Assembly (NCBI RefSeq): GCF_903819435.1
Contig: NZ_CAIJDP010000090.1
Span: 62,001 to 126,000 of the forward strand
Length of the DNA: 64,000 bases
From: Flavobacterium salmonis
Lineage (GTDB): Bacteria; Bacteroidota; Bacteroidia; Flavobacteriales; Flavobacteriaceae
Reading direction: 5' to 3'
In this document: in pieces, positions 1 through 8,560 of the stretch
Numbering within the stretch: the first letter of the stretch is position 1
How the letters are laid out: the number at the start of each line of letters is the position of its first letter
The notes under the pieces: model-generated
Told to the model about the DNA's origin: nothing
The model's input: only the letters and a program-made list of their open reading frames with translations
Databases searched by the model: none
Position numbers and translations under genes: made by a program

Positions 1-1577
1 GCTTCAATTTTATACCCTCCATTATGTATTGCGTTACTATTAAATCTAATAATTCTGTCTTGGATTTCACTTAGATAGTAGCCTGGTTTTTTATCCATAT
101 TCCAAATATAATTTGCTAAGGATTTAACTATAGATAACTTAAATTCTGGAGGCGATAATTTAAATGATGTGGTTTCCATTGCATCTATATAAACATCTAT
201 GTGTGTTTTTACGTTAGACTCAATATCGTGTTTTTTATTATATTGATGACCTAGTTCATGTACTACGATATGGGTAAAGCTATAAATATTATCCAGATCT
301 TCTGAATACTTGCCTCCTCTCATATTTAATACTATCAAATAGGGAGCTATGGGCGAGGTAAATGCAGGCACATTTGAACTTAATTGATTAGGTTTTGGGT
401 GTTTTCCTGTAGCAAAATGTGACCCAACAGGAGCATTAATCTTTTGAGCTAAAAATATAGCGATTCTAGTTAGAATCATTCGTTGACTAGTGTTATTAGC
501 GTCAAGTTCAGAAGGCAATTTCTTTACCCCATCTATTTCTATTTGAATTAACTTTCCATCAGCTCCAGCAGCCTTTGGGTAACCATTTGAGTCAAAAACA
601 TAATTTTTACCATCTACAAATGGATTTGATGCTAGAGGGCTTCCATCTATCACAAGACTATACTTGTCTGCGATAACGATTTCTTCAGCATAAGGTTTTT
701 GCTCATCTGAAAGACTATTAGCATATTTAGCAATAGCATTTTTTATTTGCGCAACTCTTCCTGTAGGACCATCAACATCTGCAAAGATACGATCTATGTA
801 ATTTTCAATAAATTGATGTGTTTCGCTTAATGTTAAAGTTGTTTTATTTAACAATTGTCCAGCTGCATAAAACTCAGGAGGGGGTTGTGCAGTGAAACCT
901 AATATTCCTACTCTGGGAATATCGTTATAAGTTACAATAACCTTAGAGTCTACAACTACTGGTCCTGTTGGTGTGGCCTCATATACAGTCACTGTATTAG
1001 TGTTGTTAGTGCTATTATAGTTGTTATATGAAAAATAAGGCTTAACAGGAGGATTAGGATCGTAGTTCCCAATACCCATAATCGCATTATTGATTTGCGC
1101 CGGAGTATATCCTGTATACTCATTTGTCGGCTGCATGATACTGCCTCCATTTGTTATGATAAACCCAAATTGTGCGTTTCCATTCGCATCCAGTACGAGT
1201 GGCGAACTGGGATTGGTAGTTTCGTGTAACCAGTACATATTAATTACGTCTCCAGCACGTTGTTCATAATCCATTATAGAAGGTGCAGTTTGCCAATTTG
1301 TATCGTCTTGTTGCTGAGTATTCCCTCCGCTTCCAACATAATATCTAGGACTATAGTAGTCAAAATTGTTTGTGACAGCACCATTCCTGTCTATCATAGA
1401 AGAAACATTTGTAGACCAGAAATTACCCCCTGCGGTCATACCGCCGGTATTGTTTACAGGACTACCAAAGGAAGCACTATTCCAGCCTGAATTTCCCCCA
1501 TATTCATCATAACCATAGGCGAAAGCAGATAATGAGAAAAATAATGTCATCAGACAAATATAGATAGTTTTTTGCAT
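1..1577 (-). CDS. Exported protein with HEXXH metallopeptidase-like motif (3' part beyond window)
   Basis: An uninterrupted reading frame starts at ATG 1577 and runs off the left edge after 525 codons. Residues 1-20 form a signal peptide (MQKTIYICLMTLFFSLSAFA). About 180 residues rich in Gly, Asn, Tyr and Ser follow. A zinc-protease-type HELGH lies at residues 440-444 (bases 246-260). No third zinc ligand or family signature was recognised, so peptidase activity is inference. The missing C-terminus could hold a type IX sorting domain like the next gene's. The start is 5 bases past the stop of the upstream gene, so it is very likely the last or a middle gene of that operon. Confidence 0.8.
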   Translation of the reverse strand, partial: MQKTIYICLMTLFFSLSAFAYGYDEYGGNSGWNSASFGSPVNNTGGMTAGGNFWSTNVSSMIDRNGAVTNNFDYYSPRYYVGSGGNTQQQDDTNWQTAPSIMDYEQRAGDVINMYWLHETTNPSSPLVLDANGNAQFGFIITNGGSIMQPTNEYTGYTPAQINNAIMGIGNYDPNPPVKPYFSYNNYNSTNNTNTVTVYEATPTGPVVVDSKVIVTYNDIPRVGILGFTAQPPPEFYAAGQLLNKTTLTLSETHQFIENYIDRIFADVDGPTGRVAQIKNAIAKYANSLSDEQKPYAEEIVIADKYSLVIDGSPLASNPFVDGKNYVFDSNGYPKAAGADGKLIQIEIDGVKKLPSELDANNTSQRMILTRIAIFLAQKINAPVGSHFATGKHPKPNQLSSNVPAFTSPIAPYLIVLNMRGGKYSEDLDNIYSFTHIVVHELGHQYNKKHDIESNVKTHIDVYIDAMETTSFKLSPPEFKLSIVKSLANYIWNMDKKPGYYLSEIQDRIIRFNSNAIHNGGYKIE

Positions 1578-1582
1578 GGTTT

Positions 1583-3061
1583 TTAGTTTTTAATTAGTAT
1601 TCTGGAGTGCATTTCGTTTCCTACGCCCACACGTACAATATACATTCCGGATTTTAGTGTAGTACCGTCTAAATTATATTGATGTTTACCCTGTTTTTGA
1701 AGGGTTTCTTTTTGTAAGGTTATGGTAGTATTATTTCCAGAAAAGTCATATACACCAACATTTACAGTGGCATCGTTTTCGAGTTCGTATTCTATCAGAA
1801 CATCATTGACAAAAGGGTTAGGATACAGGGTAATAAAATGCTCTTTCTGGTCGGTTAAAGCCAGCAGTTCTTCGGCGGTCAGGTCGTCGCCATCCCCTTC
1901 TTCTGTTTGTTTCAGGATGATATGCATTGGCGGCCCGGGTTCCTGCCATTCCTCTGTAAACGTTTGAAGGCTGCCTGTTAAATAGACTTTTTTATTTACT
2001 GTTTTAAATTCCATTTGGGAGGATAATAATTGCGAAACCAAAATATTCGAATTAGGATTTTCAGAATACGGCATATCAAAAGTCATGTTCAGTTTGTCAA
2101 AATACAAAGCATTGTCTTCCAGAATTGCAGTACTTTCGGCAGTTTCATTGTTAAAGTTCCATTTATAATGCACATTGTTATCTTCGGCGGTAAACTCACA
2201 CGACAAAGGCAAAACCCTCACTATTTCTTTTTTTGACCAGTCTAATTCTACCAGTTTGCCTTTCCATTTTCCGTTAAAGTATTTTGGTTTTAACTCTTTT
2301 TTTGAAGCAACCGGTTCTGTGTTGTCTGATTTCTCTGTTGTTTTGTCAATTGCTTCTTTTGCAATGGCTGTATTGGTTTTGGTTTCTGTTTCGCCAATTT
2401 CTTTTGCTAGGCTGGCGGCAACACTTTCTTTTACATTTTCAGTAATATGTTTTAAAAGCATATCGCTGTTGGTTGTATGGCTTTGAGAAAAATATAAAAT
2501 GGCTTTGTCTTCATCTTTTTCAACTCCGTACCCAAAATAATAGCATAATCCTAAATAATGTTTTGCCATAGGCCATGGTGACAATTCAAACCAGGATACG
2601 GCAGTTTTATAATCCTGGGCAAATCCAAATCCTTTAAAATACATATAGCCAAGGGCATAGGCTGCACGCTGGTTTCCGTGGTCTGCAGCTATGGTTAGCC
2701 AGTACCTGGCTTTATCAAAATCAATATCACAGCCAAGGCCAATCATATAAAATCTCCCGATATTGTATTCGGCAGCAGGAAACTCTTTTTTTGCGGCTTC
2801 CATCACCAGCTCAAAAGTTTTTTCTTCGTTTTTCTGCACCCCAAGGCCTTGTTTGTACAGCAGCCCTAAAATATTCAGGCAATTGGCATCGCCCAGATCC
2901 GCACACGCTTCAATTTCAGCTAAAGATTTAAAATCCTTTTGATTTTCTCCTATGTCAACTATATTTTTACTGATGTAATTCACATAGTTTATGCCGATAT
3001 CCTGCGAAAAAGAGACGTGACAAATAATCAGTAAGAGAATAACGAGTATTGTTTTTTTCAT
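1583..3061 (-). CDS. Sel1-repeat protein with type IX secretion C-terminal sorting domain
   Basis: Signal peptide at residues 1-19. About four Sel1/TPR-like repeats cover residues 50-200, with recurring G-x-G and A-x-x-x-L-G-x-x-Y patterns such as NILGLLYKQGLGV and ALGYMYFKGFGF. A Lys/Glu/Thr-rich linker and a beta-rich middle follow. The C-terminal 80 residues start with LYPNPF and end in MYIVRVGVGNEMHSRILIKN, the usual form of a type A T9SS sorting domain, so the protein is probably exported through the outer membrane or attached to the cell surface. It sits between two other exported-protein genes in the same direction. The partner or substrate is unknown. Confidence 0.85.
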   Translation of the reverse strand: MKKTILVILLLIICHVSFSQDIGINYVNYISKNIVDIGENQKDFKSLAEIEACADLGDANCLNILGLLYKQGLGVQKNEEKTFELVMEAAKKEFPAAEYNIGRFYMIGLGCDIDFDKARYWLTIAADHGNQRAAYALGYMYFKGFGFAQDYKTAVSWFELSPWPMAKHYLGLCYYFGYGVEKDEDKAILYFSQSHTTNSDMLLKHITENVKESVAASLAKEIGETETKTNTAIAKEAIDKTTEKSDNTEPVASKKELKPKYFNGKWKGKLVELDWSKKEIVRVLPLSCEFTAEDNNVHYKWNFNNETAESTAILEDNALYFDKLNMTFDMPYSENPNSNILVSQLLSSQMEFKTVNKKVYLTGSLQTFTEEWQEPGPPMHIILKQTEEGDGDDLTAEELLALTDQKEHFITLYPNPFVNDVLIEYELENDATVNVGVYDFSGNNTTITLQKETLQKQGKHQYNLDGTTLKSGMYIVRVGVGNEMHSRILIKN

Positions 3062-3102
3062 ATTTTGGTTTGAAGTTTATTTAATGGTAATGGGTAAAGA
3101 GT

Positions 3103-4200
3103 TTAGGATTTCAGGGAATTAAATTTTTGAATGGTTTCCCTGATTCCTTTTTCATGACGGTATTCTACAGCGCGTAATTTTTGCTGATACAATTCGTAGC
3201 TGTATTTATAGTATTCTTCGGTTACTATTTTTTCGGTATTTTTTTCTAACACCAGCTTTTGAATCTCATCATACTGCTGATCGGTAAGCTTGTAAGCACT
3301 TTTTAAGGTTTGAAATTCTTTTTCGCTATCCCGATTGATCCTGTTCTGCATCTGGGATACAAAAACAGTTTTGAATTCTTCTATTTTTAATGTTTTGGAT
3401 AATTTTTCGCGAAACTCCAGATAGATGGCGTATTCGTCATCGCCCGGATCATGAAAATTAAAAATATTGGCTCCATCATTTTCTCTCCATGTCTTCAGTC
3501 TTTTATCGTTGCGTTCCTGAAAGATCTGCAATGCGAGTAAAATCTGGTTTATTCTCTCGGTGTCGATTTTAGCATCTGTAAGCTTTTTGATTAAAGCATC
3601 TGTTTTTGAATTTTTAGAATAGAGCTGTCCAAAACTTTTTATCAGGTCAAATTCTTTATTGGAAGATTTTATTTTTTCTTCGGTATAGGTATTCCATGAC
3701 AAATCTTTATCATAGCTATAGTATTCCCGCACAAAGATTTCTTTTTTGGTATTTTCATAAAGTAAATTCCGGTACTTTTTTTCCTGCTCTTTTGTAAGCG
3801 TGTATTTTTCTTTGGCTAATTGCCATTTTTCAGCAGTAATCCTGTCAATGCGATATTCTAACTGAGGAAAAAATATTCTTCCGAATTGCTCGATTGTAAT
3901 CAGTTTGGATAATGACAGAATGAATTGCTTATTATTGTATTCCTCGGTAATTTCATCATCACGAAAGGGAACGGGATATTTAGCTTTCAGTTCATTTTGT
4001 TGTTTTGCGTCTTCAGCAATAATCCTGTCTCTTTCTATTAGTAAGTCTTTAACTTTGGTAATTTGGCTTTTTGATAAACCGGCATTTTCCATCGTAGCTA
4101 CAAAACTATCGATCAGATTATTTGTATTTGTCTGGCTAAAAGCGAATTCAATTTGAAATAAAAATAAGACAAGAAATAGAAGAGGTAGTTTTTTAATCAT
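3103..4200 (-). CDS. Exported protein made of two tandem related halves, function unknown
   Basis: Signal peptide MIKKLPLLFLVLFLFQIEFAFS, then a charged, mostly helical protein. The halves (about residues 27-190 and 195-360) repeat one order of motifs: FGRIFFPQLEYRIDR / FKTVFVSQMQNRINR, YTLTKEQEKKYRNLLYENTKKE / the related YKLTDQQYDEIQKLVLEKNT, and EYYSYDKDL / EYYKYSYEL. This points to an internal duplication. The long helices resemble Spy/CpxP-like periplasmic proteins in general character only; no family was recognised. It is the first gene of the three-gene exported-protein operon, 41 bases before the next gene. Confidence 0.75.
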   Translation of the reverse strand: MIKKLPLLFLVLFLFQIEFAFSQTNTNNLIDSFVATMENAGLSKSQITKVKDLLIERDRIIAEDAKQQNELKAKYPVPFRDDEITEEYNNKQFILSLSKLITIEQFGRIFFPQLEYRIDRITAEKWQLAKEKYTLTKEQEKKYRNLLYENTKKEIFVREYYSYDKDLSWNTYTEEKIKSSNKEFDLIKSFGQLYSKNSKTDALIKKLTDAKIDTERINQILLALQIFQERNDKRLKTWRENDGANIFNFHDPGDDEYAIYLEFREKLSKTLKIEEFKTVFVSQMQNRINRDSEKEFQTLKSAYKLTDQQYDEIQKLVLEKNTEKIVTEEYYKYSYELYQQKLRAVEYRHEKGIRETIQKFNSLKS

Positions 4201-4447
4201 GAAATACTGGAAATTGCAGGTAGTTATTTTTTGTAAAAATTTTCATCAAAAATAACCGCAAGAAACATCAGTATGTAGTATTATTTAATCAAAACGCAAT
4301 AGTATTCTATCAAAATATAATAGCATTTATTGCAAAATAGTCAGATTTTATTATTTTTAAATAGAAAAATTAAGAAGTAAAGTCATAAAAAAACTCTCTC
4401 GCAAACAAAAGGCATCTTGAAACTACAATAAATAAAAGCATAAAAAA

Positions 4448-4472
4448 ACCGCAAGATTAAAAATCATGCGGT
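4448..4472 (-). terminator. Rho-independent terminator after the desaturase-family gene
   Basis: ACCGCA and TGCGGT arms plus an inner GAT/ATC around TAAAA form a hairpin. Seven A on the left become a U tract on the minus strand. It lies 24 bases past the stop at 4496. The rest of 4201-4495 is AT-rich and shows no gene. Confidence 0.75.
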
Positions 4473-4495
4473 GAAATATATAATGCTTGTGCTTT

Positions 4496-5719
4496 CTACT
4501 CTGAATTATCCAATTGAAGTACCACATTTTGATAACGTTTACTAAGCGAGAACAACTGTTCTACAAAAATCATAATGGCTAATGGAATAAAGAAGAATGA
4601 AGTTAAGTCTTCTTCATATAAAAAATAGGTTGTTACAATAAAAATTCGGCCATATTCCAGATAATACATCCATTTTCGCTGTTCCAGTAAAGCACCGCAA
4701 TTCACTAATGTGATTAGGATAAATGCCAATACAAAGACTTTATCAATCCCATTTAAAAGATTAAAATAATAAGTAAAAACAGTTAGAATCAAAGTACAGA
4801 TTCCTAATTGAATATAAAGGTAATTTCTAAATCGCAATCTTTGATGCGGATTGCTTTTATCCTGCAAAAATCGTTTTTCTAATGTTGGCCTAATATCCTG
4901 ATCCATATGTGCAGGACTACCAAAAACAGCTTTCCATCTTGCTTTAAAACCTTTTGAGCGTTTCCATAATTCATAAATCTCGAAGTAATAATGAGTATGC
5001 TGCCACAGAAAACTATAGCTTTTTAACGGATGGGTTAAACCGTATTTTGGTTTCTCCTCCTCTTCTTGAAAAGTTCCAAAAATACGGTCCCAAAAAGTAA
5101 ACATATCTCCGTAATTCTTATCTAAATATTTTTCGTCAGAGGCGTGATGCACCCCGTGAATGGAAGGTGTTACAAAAACATATTCCAGCCATTTTATTTT
5201 ACCGATAAGTTGTGTATGGGTAAAAAATGAATAGGCTCCATGCACAATAAGCATAGTAATAACCATAGCCGGATGAAACCCGACAAGCGGAAGAACACAC
5301 CAAAAACCAGTTCTTACGACAGCCTGAAAAGTAGTAATTCTGGCAGCAGCAGTAAAGTTAAACTCTTCGCTATGGTGATGTACAATATGTGCCGCCCAGA
5401 AAAAATTAACTTCATGCCCAAGCCTGTGATACCAATACCACACAAAATCAGTTGCAAGAATTAAGGCAAACCATACAAAAATATTGCTCGGAATATCCAA
5501 CAGCCTGTAATTGTTATAAATAAAATAATACAACTGATAAAAACTTGCAGCAATAAAAAGATTGATTAATCTTTCTGCAATACCAATACTAATATTCGAA
5601 ACCGAGCTTTCGTAATTGAAAATCTCCGGTTTTTTTCTGCGCTGTATCAGCTTATATTCCAAAAATAAAAAAATGAAAAACGCAGGCATTGCAAACGCAA
5701 GAAAATTAATATGTTCCAT
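4496..5719 (-). CDS. Sterol desaturase / fatty acid hydroxylase family membrane protein
   Basis: Membrane di-iron oxygenase of the FA_hydroxylase family. Histidine boxes are visible: HRLGH at 98-102, HIVHHH at 111-116, and a later IHGVHH around 190. Hydrophobic segments lie near residues 8-22, 52-70, 80-95, 140-165 and in the C-terminal third. The order and an extended C-terminal membrane region resemble alkylglycerol-monooxygenase-like members, but the substrate (sterol, carotenoid, ether lipid or fatty acid) cannot be read from sequence. It is transcribed alone, with its own terminator. Confidence 0.88.
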   Translation of the reverse strand: MEHINFLAFAMPAFFIFLFLEYKLIQRRKKPEIFNYESSVSNISIGIAERLINLFIAASFYQLYYFIYNNYRLLDIPSNIFVWFALILATDFVWYWYHRLGHEVNFFWAAHIVHHHSEEFNFTAAARITTFQAVVRTGFWCVLPLVGFHPAMVITMLIVHGAYSFFTHTQLIGKIKWLEYVFVTPSIHGVHHASDEKYLDKNYGDMFTFWDRIFGTFQEEEEKPKYGLTHPLKSYSFLWQHTHYYFEIYELWKRSKGFKARWKAVFGSPAHMDQDIRPTLEKRFLQDKSNPHQRLRFRNYLYIQLGICTLILTVFTYYFNLLNGIDKVFVLAFILITLVNCGALLEQRKWMYYLEYGRIFIVTTYFLYEEDLTSFFFIPLAIMIFVEQLFSLSKRYQNVVLQLDNSE

Positions 5720-5858
5720 TTTTTAAAAATTATTTTTTGACTCTAAACAACTTATTTTCAATTCTGTTAATGAAAGAAAAGAAATTTTCATTAATTGATT
5801 TTAACTGTCTGTCAGACATTCCATTAATAAAAAATTCTTTTCTTATTATGTATAATTC

Positions 5859-7145
5859 TTAGTTCTGTTTGTATTTTGACGCTTCTAAGGCTATATCTTT
5901 TACCGACTGTGTGTCGGCAACTTTTTGCAAAGCAATAATATAGGCAGCGATACGAGGCGTAACGTTATGTTTTGCTGCAACTCTGAAAACAGTTTCAAAA
6001 CCTTTTTCTAAAATATCTTCCAGTCGCTTGTTAATTTGATGGATTCTCCAGGATTCCAAAAGCGAGTTCTGAAGCCATTCGAAGTATGAAACTGTTACCC
6101 CACCTGCATTCGCCAAAATATCCGGAACAACCAGTACATTATTATCATGCAGAATTTTATCAGCATCAGACGAAACAGGGCCATTAGCACCTTCTATGAT
6201 TATTTTTGCCTTGATATCACCTGCGTTTTTTTGTGTAATTACATCTTCTTTCGCAGCAGGAATCAGCACATCAACATCCAAAAGCAATAACTCTTCATGT
6301 TTGATCGCAACGGAATTTGGATAGCCTTTGATACTCTTATTGTTGAGGTTATAATACAAAATCAGTTCCGGAATATTAAGTCCTTCCGGATTATAAAACG
6401 CTTCAGAAACATCACTTACGGCAACCACTTTTAATCCTTTTTCATATAAAAATAAAGCTGAATGTAATCCAACATTTCCAAATCCCTGAATAGCAACTGA
6501 AGATCTGGCCGGTCTTAATTTTAATTTTTGCAGTGCCAGAAGCGTAATGATACTTACCCCTTTTCCTGTTGCTTCTACCCTTCCCAAGGAACCTCCTGAA
6601 TGCAAATGTTTTCCTGTTACCACAGCATGAATCGTTTTTCCGTGTACTAAAGAAAACTCATCCATTAGCCAGCCCATTTCGTCCGGACCTGTTCCCATAT
6701 CCGGTGCAGGAACATCTTTTTCCGGACCAAAAATATCAGATAATGCTTTTGTATACGCTCTTGTAATTTTTTCTAATTCTGTTTTTGAATGCTCTCTGGG
6801 GTCGCAAATAATTCCGCCTTTTGCTCCTCCAAACGGAATTCCGGTTACAGCAGATTTCCAAGTCATCCAGGCTGCCAGTGCTTTTACCTCATCAAGGTTT
6901 ACAGCTTTATCATAACGTATTCCCCCTTTTGATGGTCCTAACGCTGTATTATGAATCACCCTGTAGCCTTCAAAATTTTGAATTTTACCATTGTCAAGTG
7001 TAATCGAAAAATTTACAACAATTTGTTTTTCCGGTTTTTGTAATTTCTGTATGATCGAATCATCAAGGTTTAAAATATCGGCTGCGATATTAAAACGATC
7101 AATCATAGACTGAAAAGGATTCTGTTTAATTATTTCTAGGCTCAT
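5859..7145 (-). CDS. Glu/Leu/Phe/Val dehydrogenase family, probable glutamate dehydrogenase
   Basis: At 428 residues it has the size of RocG/GudB-type hexameric glutamate dehydrogenases. Key motifs: GGIRYD near residue 76, the active-site stretch PFGGAKGGI near 105, APDMGTG near 150, and the Rossmann motif GFGNVG near 220. It interconverts glutamate and 2-oxoglutarate plus ammonia in the cytosol. Coenzyme preference cannot be decided by eye. The upstream 200 bases contain only a near-consensus TATCTTTTG, and farther up lies an independent hairpin and a tiny Met/Cys-rich reading frame. Confidence 0.9.
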   Translation of the reverse strand: MSLEIIKQNPFQSMIDRFNIAADILNLDDSIIQKLQKPEKQIVVNFSITLDNGKIQNFEGYRVIHNTALGPSKGGIRYDKAVNLDEVKALAAWMTWKSAVTGIPFGGAKGGIICDPREHSKTELEKITRAYTKALSDIFGPEKDVPAPDMGTGPDEMGWLMDEFSLVHGKTIHAVVTGKHLHSGGSLGRVEATGKGVSIITLLALQKLKLRPARSSVAIQGFGNVGLHSALFLYEKGLKVVAVSDVSEAFYNPEGLNIPELILYYNLNNKSIKGYPNSVAIKHEELLLLDVDVLIPAAKEDVITQKNAGDIKAKIIIEGANGPVSSDADKILHDNNVLVVPDILANAGGVTVSYFEWLQNSLLESWRIHQINKRLEDILEKGFETVFRVAAKHNVTPRIAAYIIALQKVADTQSVKDIALEASKYKQN

Positions 7146-7347
7146 ATTTTTTTAGGTTTAAGATTTTATTCAATTGATTTTGAAATTTTATATTTTAAAG
7201 TCTTCTGTTATGGACAAAAGATATTTACGTTTTCCTGTCTCTAATTACTGTAGCTGCGACATGGGATTTTCATCAGACAGCATTGCATCAGTGTATTGGT
7301 GTATTTATTTGATCTCATATCTATGTTTTTAAATAAATTCTAAAAAA

Positions 7348-7371
7348 AGCCTTTCACGGGTATGAAAGGCT
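7348..7371 (-). terminator. Strong hairpin terminator, possibly bidirectional
   Basis: Nine-base arms AGCCTTTCA/TGAAAGGCT enclose CGGGTA. There are A runs on both sides (7342-7348 and 7372-7380). Read on the minus strand it ends in a U tract, and it lies 32 bases after the stop of the 28-codon frame at 7404. It could terminate that short unit or act as an attenuator in front of the dehydrogenase gene. Confidence 0.8.
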
Positions 7372-7403
7372 AAAAAAAAAATAACTAACAAGTACTTTCT
7401 CTA

Positions 7404-7490
7404 TTAACACCATTTCAAGACATGATTCAACATACAGCACATCGTGGAGCTGCAATTGAAAGACATCATATGTTGGCTATAGTTCTTCAT
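7404..7490 (-). CDS. Candidate 28-residue Met/Cys-rich small peptide
   Basis: Frame ATG 7490 to TAA 7404. The peptide begins MKNYSQHMM, ends LKWC, and holds 5 Met and 4 Cys in 28 residues, with MCCM at 17-20. A two-part Bacteroidota promoter lies 68 bases upstream and a strong terminator 32 bases downstream, so it sits in its own transcript of about 200 nt. This layout fits either a leader peptide controlling glutamate dehydrogenase (213 bases past the terminator) or a free small protein. There is no recognisable Shine-Dalgarno sequence, which is normal in this phylum. Translation is inference. Confidence 0.45.
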   Translation of the reverse strand: MKNYSQHMMSFNCSSTMCCMLNHVLKWC

Positions 7491-7557
7491 TGTTATGGCA
7501 AATTTATAAATATATTTTATAAATTCTATAGAATTGATAGAGTTTATTTAAAAAAAA

Positions 7558-7589
7558 CAAAAATATTTACAAAAGCCTTGTAAATCAAA
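7558..7589 (-). promoter_or_regulatory. Bacteroidota sigma-A-type promoter for the small peptide unit
   Basis: On the minus strand TTTG (7589-7586), 20 bases, then TATTTTTG (7565-7558), a full TANNTTTG match. It lies just after the stop of the EamA gene at 7610, so the short unit need not depend on read-through. Confidence 0.6.
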
Positions 7590-7609
7590 CTCTTACAAGA
7601 GAATAAATT

Positions 7610-8464
7610 TTACCTTATTTGAGAAAAAACAATGAAAAAAATTGCAATTAAGGCTAAAATGACCCCAATAAAATTGGTTTTAGATAATTTTTCCCTGAAA
7701 AAAAAGAGACCGACAAGAGTTCCTAAAACAATAACCCCCATATTCATTCCGGCAAAAACTGTCGACGGATTTTCAGAAAATGCTTTATGTGCTTTAAGAT
7801 AAAATAGTATGTTTCCAAAATTAAAAAGCCCTACCAGTGCTCCAAAAAGAATATTTTTAGAATCAAATTTTACATTTTTGGAAAAATACATATAAACAGC
7901 CACAAATGTAGAAACCAACAAAGCAATACAAAAAACAACAAATAATGAAGTTGTGTAAGGTAAAGCGTTATAGAGTGCAATTTGTTTAAAAAGAACATCA
8001 ATTAAACCAAAACCGCATAAAACTATGGCCGGATAAAGCCATTTATTCTGCTCATTTTGGGTTGGTTTTCTTAAAATGAGTAAAAGTGCAAAAAAACCAG
8101 TTACAAGTCCAACTAACTTATAAAGATTGAATTCTTCCTTAAAAATAAACCAGGCAGCCAGTATTGGAATAAAGAGTGATAATCGTTGAGCAGCATCTGT
8201 TTTTACAATTCCCATATGTTTAATGGATATTGCTAAAAACAAAAAAACAACAGGCAGCAGAAAACCGACTGCCAAATAAATATTCCACGGAGCGTTTGTG
8301 GTAACCTCAACCAGACTTGGAGTAAACGAAAAATAACAAAATAGTAGTGCAAATACATAATTGAAAGTAATTATCTGAGCCGGATTGCAATTGTAATTAC
8401 GTGTTATTTTAAAAATGACACCAACTGTCACACTGCAAATGATACTTAAAACCAGAAATAACAT
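7610..8464 (-). CDS. EamA/DMT-superfamily transporter
   Basis: About ten hydrophobic segments across 284 residues, arranged as two halves each ending in the EamA-type pattern (FIFKEEFNLYKLVGLVTGF and LFFFREKLSKTNFIGVILAL). This is typical of drug/metabolite exporters of the inner membrane. ATG 8464 was chosen because the frame extends upstream only to a TTG at 8506, and that extension (FKYYFYSKNSN) is polar and unlike a transporter N-terminus. The substrate is not predictable. It lies 96 bases downstream of a second EamA gene and may be co-transcribed with it. Confidence 0.85.
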   Translation of the reverse strand: MLFLVLSIICSVTVGVIFKITRNYNCNPAQIITFNYVFALLFCYFSFTPSLVEVTTNAPWNIYLAVGFLLPVVFLFLAISIKHMGIVKTDAAQRLSLFIPILAAWFIFKEEFNLYKLVGLVTGFFALLLILRKPTQNEQNKWLYPAIVLCGFGLIDVLFKQIALYNALPYTTSLFVVFCIALLVSTFVAVYMYFSKNVKFDSKNILFGALVGLFNFGNILFYLKAHKAFSENPSTVFAGMNMGVIVLGTLVGLFFFREKLSKTNFIGVILALIAIFFIVFSQIR

Positions 8465-8560
8465 ATTACTATTTTTACTGTAAAAGTAGTATTTAAACTC
8501 ATTCAAAAAAAGCAGAAGATTACCAAAACTTCCCTCAAACTTTAATGTTCTGTATACTTT

